This document shows positions 17,057 through 24,115 of a stretch of DNA of 64,000 nucleotides, in pieces (position 1 is the first letter of the stretch; every line of letters starts with the position of its first letter). The position numbers and the translations under genes were made by a program. This DNA is from Actinoallomurus sp963823735 (lineage in GTDB: Bacteria > Actinomycetota > Actinomycetes > Streptosporangiales > Streptosporangiaceae). The DNA lies in the NCBI GenBank assembly GCA_963823735.1, contig CAWGMO010000002.1:1984001-2048000 (forward strand). Reading direction: 5' to 3'. The notes beneath the pieces are model-generated. The model made no database searches and was not told the DNA's origin. It worked only from the letters and a program-made list of their open reading frames with translations.

Positions 17057-17087
17057 AAGCCCCCGCCCGGACCGGACGGGGGCTTTT
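17057..17087 (+). terminator. Rho-independent terminator of the fab operon
   Basis: AAGCCCCCGCCCGG and CCGGACGGGGGCTT pair over 14 positions with one mismatch and are followed by TTTT (counting the stem end), starting 14 bases past the accD6-like stop. Confidence 0.85.
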
Positions 17088-17090
17088 CGG

Positions 17091-19105
17091 CTACCAGGCG
17101 GACGGCGCCGGGGGCGCGACCACCGGCGGACGGTCGTCACACGTGATGGTGTTCGGCAGCTCCCAGGGGGCGAGCCAGCCGCCGTCATCGCCGCCGAGGT
17201 CGGTCAGTGAGAACTCCGACCCGGTGGACGGGAAGTTGAACGACCCGCAGTTGTTGACGCCGACCGCACCGACGTTGCGGGCGTCGACGTTCTCGAAGGA
17301 CGCGGACCCCGCCACGCGTGCGCTGAGCACCGAGGTGCCCGTGCCGTCCACGTGGATGTCCTTGAAGTGGACGTTCTTGATGGAGTACAGGTCCTTCACC
17401 GGGAAGTCGCTGATCAGCATCACCGCGTTGTAGGTGTTGTCGAGGAAGTGGTCGCCCGTCACCTGGATGTCGGCGTCCATGTTCTTCTCCAGCGCGTACA
17501 GCCAGATGGCGCCGAGGCCGATGTTCCAGTTCAGCTCGTACGTCCCGGCGCGCACCGTGGTGTTGCCGGTGAACCACAGGTGCCCGGTGAACGCCTCGGC
17601 GCCGAAGCGCGACCCGGCCTGCAGGGCGCTGCCCTCGCGGATCGGGTCGGCGACCAGGTTGTCCGAGACGGTGTTGTCGGTGCCGCCGTAGATCGCGATG
17701 CCGTTCGCGAGGACGGGCGTCTGCACGGTGTTGTGGTCGAAGGTGTCCTGCGCGTCCTCGGTCTTCTCCGACCACATGGCCAGTCCGTCGTCGCCGGAGT
17801 TACGGACGAAGTTGTTCGACACGACCGACCTGGTGACGCCGGTGTGGAAGTTGACGCCGTCGGCGATCTGGTCGGCGATGACGTTGTTCGTGATCCGCAG
17901 GTTCGTCATCGGCCCGTCGAACCACATGCCGACCTTGGTGTGGTGGATGTACAGCCCGTCGATTGTCGAGTCGCTCATCGCCCCGCCGACGCCGTTCACC
18001 TGGTCGATGTCGATCCGCTCGCGTACGTCGCCCTCGATCGCGAAGCCCTTCAGGTGGACGTTGTGGCTGCCGCCCGCCGAGGCGTCCTTCCCGTAGAAGC
18101 CGACGCCGGTGTGCGTCGAGCCGTCGGGTGCCGGGGTGCTGAGCGCGACCTCGTGGCCCTTGATGATCGTGTACCAGTCGCCGGCGCCCTCGATCGTCAC
18201 GTCGTCGACGATGATGTGGCGGTTCACCTGGTACGTGCCCGGCGGGACGTACACCTTGAGCTTCTTGCTCTTGGCGAAGGCGATCGCCTTGTCGAACGCT
18301 CCGGCGGAGTCGCGGCGGCCGAACGGGTCGGCGCCGAACGCCAGGACGTTCGCCGCGCGCGGGTCGACGTGCGGCGCGGCGACTAGCTGGGAGTCGAGCA
18401 GGTCGACGGCGGTCCAGGCTGCCTTACCGCCGGCCGGGACCGTCAGGCGTAGCTTCTCCCCGCGCGGTAGGTACGGCCGAGGAAGAGGCGCTGCTCGTCG
18501 TAGAAGTGGTTCGGGCGGAACGGCTTGGTGATCGTCGGCGGCGGCGTCGTGTCAGCGGGCACGCACGAGCACTCGGTGATCCACCAGTCGGGGTGCAGCA
18601 GGCCGGCGCCCGGATCGTTGGAGAACGGATACTGGTTGTAGAGCCAGGCGTATTGCGAGGTCAGGGTCATCGTCCGCTTGGCCCCGTGCACCGAGACGTC
18701 GAGCGGCGCCGTGATGCCACCGCCGCCGGGGGCGTCCGGGACGCTGTACCGCACCGTGATCGCGTTGGCCGCGCTCGGCAGCGTGAACTCCACGTACTGC
18801 CCCGGCGCGAGCTTGACCGCGCTGCGGCCGGACGCCTCGGCGGGCAGCGTGTAGGCGGTGCGGTCCGGCCCGATGACGGTGCCGTTCGTGACGGCGTTCT
18901 CGGCCTCCTGCTCGGCGAAGCCGACGGCGGCTCCACGGCCCGCGACGAGCGAGGGCGCGAGACCGGCACGCGTGACGACGGGAGCCGGTGGCGTGCCGGC
19001 GTGCGCCGCGCCGCCGGCTCCCAGGCTGAGGCCGAGGACGGCGACGGTCGCCGCGGCCCTCCACCGGGTTCTGCTCCGGACGGCTCCTGCGTTGCTCCGC
19101 GACAT
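17091..19105 (-). pseudogene. Frameshifted secreted beta-helix glycosidase-like gene
   Basis: The N-terminal part (start MSRSNAGAVRS, signal peptide ending AAHA, then a carbohydrate-binding-like domain AEQEAENAVTNG...) runs to ...LGRTYRAG and then stops. The next frame continues seamlessly as EKLRLTVPAGGKAAWTAVDL and into a right-handed beta-helix (ITNNVIADQIADGVNFHTG, VSNNFVRNSGDDGLAMWS) to 17091. One base is missing in the C run at 18458-18461. Intact, it would encode about 670 residues resembling mycodextranase-type (GH87-like) or other polysaccharide-degrading beta-helix enzymes. An upstream ATG at 19150 is also in frame. A sequencing error would make the gene intact. Confidence 0.75.
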
Positions 19106-19360
19106 CGCCCGCTCGATTCTGTGGAGGACACCATGAGGGTGAGGTGACATTAAGACCTGCGCAGGCGGCGCTACAAGATTCCTGACGGACTTTTTCGTGA
19201 ACCTGCTGCCTAAATTCGGATTTCACGCCATTTCTTGCGTAAACGGGTAGCGGTCGTTGCGCTCAGCGTCCGGAAGGGCAGGTGGCAGCGGCAGGCTCGC
19301 GCCGTCCACGGCGGACTCGCCTGAGAACGCGCCCGCTCATGGACTCGCGTGAGTGGAAGG

Positions 19361-19855
19361 TCAGCCGGCGGCGTGCAGCCAGCGGACCGGGGCGCCGTCG
19401 CCGGCGCGGCGGAAGGGCTCCAGTTCGTCGTCCCAGGGCTTGCCGAGCAGGCGGTCCACCTCGTGTTCGAAGGTGGCGCGGCCGGCCTGGGCGTTGGCCA
19501 TGGCGGCGCGCAGGCGGTCCTCGGGCACGTGAACGTCGCCGTTCGCGCCGATGACGGCCCCGAACGCGCCGAGAGAGGGCGTCACGCTGAAGCGCACGCC
19601 ATCGCAGCCCGGCGTCGCGTCCTCGGTCGCCTCGAACCTCAGCAGGCGCCAGTCGCGCAGCGCCGACACGATGCCGGCCGCTGTGCCGGGGCGTCCCTCC
19701 CAGCACAGCTCAGTGCGCATCGTCCCCGGAGCCGCGGGCTGATCGCTCCACGGCAGTGAGACGGGCACACCGAGTACACCTGCGGCGGCCCACTCAATGT
19801 GCGGGCACAGCGCAGGTGGCGCTGAGTGGACGTAGAAAACGCCACGTGCGGACAC
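19361..19855 (-). CDS. DUF3145 family protein
   Basis: A 164-residue actinobacterial protein starting VSARGVFYVHSAPPALCPHIEWA and ending GKPWDDELEPFRRAGDGAPVRWLH, the strongly conserved DUF3145 ends. The GTG at 19855 is chosen because aggaggtccg precedes it; the longer in-frame extension has no family match. The function of DUF3145 is not known to me. In other actinomycetes it tends to lie near the fab operon, as here. Confidence 0.85.
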   Translation of the reverse strand: MSARGVFYVHSAPPALCPHIEWAAAGVLGVPVSLPWSDQPAAPGTMRTELCWEGRPGTAAGIVSALRDWRLLRFEATEDATPGCDGVRFSVTPSLGAFGAVIGANGDVHVPEDRLRAAMANAQAGRATFEHEVDRLLGKPWDDELEPFRRAGDGAPVRWLHAAG

Positions 19856-19997
19856 CGGACCTCCTGGGAGCGTTGCGAGGTTCGTCTTCCCCAACGACCT
19901 CGCGATCCCGAGATAGATGACCGCTCGGTTATTGTGCCTCATCCACATCACTCGCACCAGCCCGGTTCCGTCGCACGGCGTCGCGGCGACCGGTTGT

Positions 19998-21518
19998 TCA
20001 CCCGTCGTTCGTCGCGATACGACCGGTTCGACCGACGCGACCGGCGTGGCGGGCCCATAGTGCGCCGCCGAGTGTCACGGCGGCCGCGAGCCACGCGACG
20101 TAGTCGCCGAACCGGTCGTAAGGGGTACGCCCGCGTGCGGGCGTCAGATCGACCGTGACCGTGCCTCGCCGCGGCGTGTCGAGCCACGCGAGGCGGCGCC
20201 CGCGCGCGTCGAAGGCCGCGGAGACGCCGGTCAGCGCCCCCTGCACGACCGGGCGCCCGGTCTCGGCCGCGCGTACGGCGCCGAGCGCGGCGTGCTGCGG
20301 CGGTGCCCAGCTGCCCTGGAACGACGAGGTGGACGACTCGTAGACGATCACCTCGGCGCCGTGGTCCACGACCGCGCGACCGAGGTCGGGGAAGGTCGAT
20401 TCGAAGCAGATCAGCGGCCCGAAGACGACATCGCCCGTGCGCATCATCACGATTCCGGTACCAGGGACCCGATCCTCCTTCGCCGCCTTGCTGACGCGGG
20501 TGAGCCAGCCGAGGGCGTGGCGCAGCGGGATGTACTCCCCGAACGGCACGAGCCGGTTCTTGACGTACCGGCCCTCCTCGCCGCCCGGCCCGACCAGGAC
20601 GGCGCTCTTGGAGATACGCCCGGCGGCGTCGCGGGCGTCCTCGTTGACGAGCAGCGGTCCGTGCGAGCGCGTGAGCGCCGACAGCCGCGCGACCAGGTCG
20701 GGACGCCGCCTCAGATCGAAGCCGACGCTGCTCTCGCCCCACACCACCAGGTCGGCGCGCGGCAGCCCGGCGGTGATCCGCTCTTCCGCCGCGAACCTCG
20801 GGCCGGTGCCGACGAGCACGCCGGGCTGGACGAGCGCGACGCGCACCGGGTGGCCCGCGGGCCGGGTCCAGGAGGTGTACGCGGCCGGGCCGCTCAGCGC
20901 GATCAGCGCGGCGAGCACGACGGCGGGCACCGAGCGCGCGGTGACGGCCATCGCGAGGGCGGTGTTGACCGCGACGAGCGCGAAGCCGACCAGCCACACG
21001 CCGCCGGCCGAGGCCAGGCCGAGGACCGCGGGGTGCCGCCACTGCGTCGTGCCGTACAGCGCCCACGGGCCACCGAGCGCGGGCCAGGAGCGCACCCACT
21101 CCATCGTCACCCACACGCTCGGCACGACGGCGACCGCGACCAGGAGCCGTCCCGTACGCCAGGCCGCCCACGCGGCGTACCCCCAGGCGGCCCACAGCGC
21201 GCCCGCCCCGGCCGCGACGACGAGCAGGCCGGGGCCGATCGTGGGGATCAGCCAGTAGAGCGAGGCCAGCAGGAAGCCGGCGCCGAACGCCCAGCCGCGC
21301 ACGGCCGCCTCGCGCCCGTTCGGCGCGGAGCGGATCAGCAGCAGGCCGGGCACCAGCGCGAACCAGGCGAGCCAGTCCAGGCCGGGACGCGGGAACGCGG
21401 GCACCGGGACCAGCCCGGCCGCGAGGCAGGCGAGGCGCATGAGCAGGCGCGAGCCGTCGCGGCGCCGGGAAGGAGCCGGCGGCTCAGGGGTGTCCGTGTA
21501 CTCCGCCGCCACCGCCAT
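19998..21518 (-). CDS. lnt: Apolipoprotein N-acyltransferase
   Basis: A 506-residue protein: six or more TM segments in the first 190 residues, then a nitrilase domain with the catalytic Glu (VVWGESSVGF), Lys (RYVKNRLVPFGEYIPL) and Cys (FGPLICFESTFPD), and a final TM segment. It adds the third acyl chain to lipoproteins on the outer membrane face. ATG 21518 or ATG 21557 may be the start. The opposite-strand protease gene begins 140 bases away. Confidence 0.85.
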   Translation of the reverse strand: MAVAAEYTDTPEPPAPSRRRDGSRLLMRLACLAAGLVPVPAFPRPGLDWLAWFALVPGLLLIRSAPNGREAAVRGWAFGAGFLLASLYWLIPTIGPGLLVVAAGAGALWAAWGYAAWAAWRTGRLLVAVAVVPSVWVTMEWVRSWPALGGPWALYGTTQWRHPAVLGLASAGGVWLVGFALVAVNTALAMAVTARSVPAVVLAALIALSGPAAYTSWTRPAGHPVRVALVQPGVLVGTGPRFAAEERITAGLPRADLVVWGESSVGFDLRRRPDLVARLSALTRSHGPLLVNEDARDAAGRISKSAVLVGPGGEEGRYVKNRLVPFGEYIPLRHALGWLTRVSKAAKEDRVPGTGIVMMRTGDVVFGPLICFESTFPDLGRAVVDHGAEVIVYESSTSSFQGSWAPPQHAALGAVRAAETGRPVVQGALTGVSAAFDARGRRLAWLDTPRRGTVTVDLTPARGRTPYDRFGDYVAWLAAAVTLGGALWARHAGRVGRTGRIATNDG

Positions 21519-21657
21519 CGCTCCAGGGTGATGGCGGCGAAGGCGTACGGCAAGCATCGTCCGGATCGTTATCGCCGCTCCCTGGTCCACCATCACCCAC
21601 GTCGGGCACACTGCGTACACGATCGAACGCGAAGCGTGATATTCCCGGAGGTGTGCT

Positions 21658-22809
21658 GTGCCCGAACAGGAGACCCGGCTGGAACGCCTGCTCGCCCGCC
21701 ACGACGACGCGATGCTCGCCGAGCATCTCCCCGGCCGCCCCACGCTGATCCGCCGCGATCAGATCCTCGTCGCCGGCCACGACGTGCCCGCCGTGGAGGA
21801 TCTCGCTCGGCGCTGGATCGACTCCCGGCAGGACGAGTCCGGCGTCTCGCGGGTCCGGCTGCGCGCACCTTCGCGGGTCGACGTGTGCGAGCTGACCACG
21901 CGGCTCGCCTCCGCCGATCTCGCCGTCGCGCCGAACCACCTGGTCCACGGCCAGCCGATGTGGTGGACGGGCCCGGCGGGTCCCCCCGCCCCGGCGGCGC
22001 CGCCGCCACCGCCGGTCGCGAACGGCGCGCGCCGCGCGGTCACCGTCGCCGTGCTCGACACCGGGCTGGCGCCGCACCCCTGGTACGAATCGGCGGACTG
22101 GTACGCCGAGCAGCGCGACGAGGTCGCGGAGATCCTCGACGCCGACCTCGACTACCGGCTGGACGCCCAGGCCGGCCACGGGACGTTCATCGCCGGGGTG
22201 CTGCTGCGGCACGCGCCCGGCGCGCGGATCCGCGCGAAGCGGGTGATCGGCGGCGACGGCGTGGGCGACGAGCTCGGTGTGCTGCGGGCGCTGGCCTGGC
22301 TGTCGGCCTGGGGGCACGCCGACATCGTGAACGTGTCGGCCGGGTGCCACACCTTCGACGACCGCCCCTCCCCCGTCGTCGAGCGCGCGGTCGCCGCGAT
22401 CGCCCGCCGTACGATCGTCGTGGCCTGCGCCGGGAACCACGCGAGCGACCGGCCGTTCTGGCCCGCCGCACTGAAGGACGTCATCGCCGTCGCCGCGCTG
22501 GACGGCGGCGAGCGCGCGTGGTTCTCCGGATACGGCCCGTGGGTGGACGCCTGCGCGCCGGGCGTCGGCGTCACCAGTTGCTTCGTGCGGTTCGACGGCC
22601 CGCGCCCGGAGGTGCGGGGCGTCGACCCGGACGCCTTCGACGGCTACGCGGAGTGGAGCGGCACGTCGTTCGCCGCTCCCGCGGTGGCCGGTGCGATCGC
22701 CGGCCTCGCGGCCGGCGCGGACCTGCCCGCGGCCGAGGCCGCCGCCCGTGTGCTCGACCCCGCACGCGGGCGCCGCCTCCCGGGCCTGGGCGTCGTGGTC
22801 CGGGCCTGA
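21658..22809 (+). CDS. Intracellular subtilisin-like (S8) serine protease
   Basis: A 383-residue product starting at GTG. Catalytic triad: Asp134 (VAVLDTGLAPH), His174 (AGHGTFIAGVLL), Ser337 (WSGTSFAAPAVAG), with the oxyanion Asn in VACAGNHASD. No signal peptide and no TM segment, so it should act in the cytoplasm. Residues 1-125 are a family-specific N-terminal part that could be a propeptide or recognition domain (IRRDQILVAG, VRLRAPSRVDVCELTTRLA). It lies 356 bases upstream of a sigma factor/CHAT operon in the same direction, and the two probably belong to one module. Confidence 0.88.
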   Translation: MPEQETRLERLLARHDDAMLAEHLPGRPTLIRRDQILVAGHDVPAVEDLARRWIDSRQDESGVSRVRLRAPSRVDVCELTTRLASADLAVAPNHLVHGQPMWWTGPAGPPAPAAPPPPPVANGARRAVTVAVLDTGLAPHPWYESADWYAEQRDEVAEILDADLDYRLDAQAGHGTFIAGVLLRHAPGARIRAKRVIGGDGVGDELGVLRALAWLSAWGHADIVNVSAGCHTFDDRPSPVVERAVAAIARRTIVVACAGNHASDRPFWPAALKDVIAVAALDGGERAWFSGYGPWVDACAPGVGVTSCFVRFDGPRPEVRGVDPDAFDGYAEWSGTSFAAPAVAGAIAGLAAGADLPAAEAAARVLDPARGRRLPGLGVVVRA

Positions 22810-22813
22810 GTGA

Positions 22814-23011
22814 TCACCTCGTGGCGGCCGGCAGCTCCTTCACGCAGATGCGGCAGACGAACAGGCTCCTGTCGCCGATCTCGGTGAGGATCCCGACGAC
22901 GCGGCATCTGTCACACGAGTCGACCAGGAACCTGACGCTGCGGATGCCCTGGTTACCACCGACGACGGCTCGGCTTCGGCGACCGGGGTTACGGTCCGCG
23001 GGCCGAGACAG
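22814..23011 (-). CDS. Small four-cysteine protein, start unresolved
   Basis: The minus frame ending at the TGA (22814-22816) encodes VRFLVDSCDRCRVVGILTEI followed by GDRSLFVCRICVKELPAATR. Two CxxC pairs 19 residues apart look like a zinc ribbon, and third positions are nearly all G/C, so this part is probably coding. The frame is open to about 23050 but has no ATG/GTG/TTG; the only candidate in frame is a CTG at 23011. Either the start is unusual or the gene is 5'-damaged. It fills the gap between the S8 protease and sigma genes on the opposite strand. Confidence 0.4.
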   Translation of the reverse strand: MSRPADRNPGRRSRAVVGGNQGIRSVRFLVDSCDRCRVVGILTEIGDRSLFVCRICVKELPAATR

Positions 23012-23151
23012 GGTTTCGATGCCGATGACTCCTCCAAGCCGAAAGGTCGGGCTGATGGGTCAAGGGTAAGAGGAGTTCCAGTGCCGTGTCGCCAGGGGAT
23101 TCCGAGGAGGCATGATCCGCTACTTTGGGTAATGCTTTCGTCACTATGCGC

Positions 23152-23166
23152 TAATATCCCGGCCTG
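23152..23166 (+). promoter_or_regulatory. -10 element of a probable leaderless sigma-CHAT operon
   Basis: TAATAT at 23152-23157 lies nine bases before the GTG start at 23166, so transcription would start at or within two bases of that codon. No Shine-Dalgarno sequence precedes the GTG. Leaderless mRNAs are common in actinobacteria. No clear -35 is visible, hinting at an activator or an alternative sigma factor. Confidence 0.55.
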
Positions 23167-23702
23167 TGAACGACGAGAACACCGGCGATCTCGTGCTACG
23201 GGCCGGGCGAGGTGACGCCGCGGCGTGGCGGTCGATCGTCGACCGCTACTCCCGGCTGCTGTGCGCGATCGCCCGTTCGTACGGGCTGACCGGCGCCGAC
23301 GTCGACGACGTCGTGCAGACGACCTGGATGCGGATGGTCGAGCGCCTGACGACGCTGCGCGACCCGGCGCGCGCGGGCACCTGGCTGGCCGTGACGGCGC
23401 GCCGGGAGAGCATGGCCACGCTGCGCCGGCTCGGCCGGGAGCGGCCAGGGACCGGCGGCCACGGCCCCGCCGTCACCGGGCCGCACCACGTCGTCTTCGG
23501 CCGCGAGCTGGCGACCACGGTGGGCGCCGCGCTCGACGCCGTCCCGCCCCGCTGCCGCAACCTTCTGGAGCTGTTCATCGCCTCTCCACAGCTCAGCTAC
23601 TCCGAGATCTCGGCGGCGCTCGGGGTACCGGTCGGCAGCGTCGGCCCGACCCGCGCCCGCTGCCTCACCCAGTTGCGCAGGCGTCTCGGGGGGCTCGTGT
23701 GA
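23166..23702 (+). CDS. ECF-like RNA polymerase sigma factor
   Basis: A 178-residue sigma-70 family protein with region 2 (WRSIVDRYSRLLCAIARSYGLTGADVDDVVQTTWMRMVERL) and region 4 (LLELFIASPQLSYSEISAALGVPVGSVGPTRARCLTQLRRRL). No anti-sigma gene with a zinc motif or TM segment is adjacent. It overlaps the next gene by four bases (GTGA). In this setting it may control the protease/CHAT module itself. Confidence 0.9.
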   Translation: MNDENTGDLVLRAGRGDAAAWRSIVDRYSRLLCAIARSYGLTGADVDDVVQTTWMRMVERLTTLRDPARAGTWLAVTARRESMATLRRLGRERPGTGGHGPAVTGPHHVVFGRELATTVGAALDAVPPRCRNLLELFIASPQLSYSEISAALGVPVGSVGPTRARCLTQLRRRLGGLV

Positions 23703-24115
23703 ACGACGACGAGCTGACGGTACGCCTGCGCGAGCTGTTCCCTCCCGTTCCCGACCACGTGCTGGCGCTGGGCAACGCCGCGTACGACTGGTTCGTGCCG
23801 TCCGCGGTGCTCGCGACGCTCTCGTCCGAGACGACGGGCGTGCCGGCAGGTGTACGCGGCGGCGGCTCGCGGACGCTGGTCTTCGCCGGCCGGCGCGTCG
23901 GCGTGGAGATCGAGATCTGCGGGCGGGAGATCGCGGGCCAGCTCACGCCGCCGTCCGCCGCCGAGGTGGTCCTGCGGTCGCCGGGCGCCGAGCTCGCCAC
24001 GCGCGCCGACGAGGCGGGCGCGTTCGCGCTCACCGGCGTTCCGTCCGGCCTGGTCAGCCTGCTCTTCCGCGTGCCGGGCTCCAGTCCCGTGATCACGAGC
24101 TGGGTCCGTGTCTGA
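23699..24115 (+). CDS. Small beta-sandwich protein between sigma and CHAT genes
   Basis: A 138-residue product starting VNDDELTVRLRELFPPVPDHVLALGNAAYDW. The N-terminal half is helical, recalling short sigma-interacting or adaptor segments; the C-terminal half (VEIEICGREIAGQLTPPSAA, then ADEAGAFALTGVPSGLVSLLFRV) looks like a carboxypeptidase-regulatory or Cna-B-like beta domain. No TM segment. It overlaps the sigma gene by four and the CHAT gene by eight bases, so the three proteins are translationally coupled. An anti-sigma or adaptor role is an inference only. Confidence 0.75.
   Translation: MNDDELTVRLRELFPPVPDHVLALGNAAYDWFVPSAVLATLSSETTGVPAGVRGGGSRTLVFAGRRVGVEIEICGREIAGQLTPPSAAEVVLRSPGAELATRADEAGAFALTGVPSGLVSLLFRVPGSSPVITSWVRV

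Noticed and set aside
20292..23069. Plus-strand frame of 925 codons across the lnt and S8 protease genes
   Set aside because: Antisense to lnt, then out of frame with the protease; no RBS and no recognisable domain.
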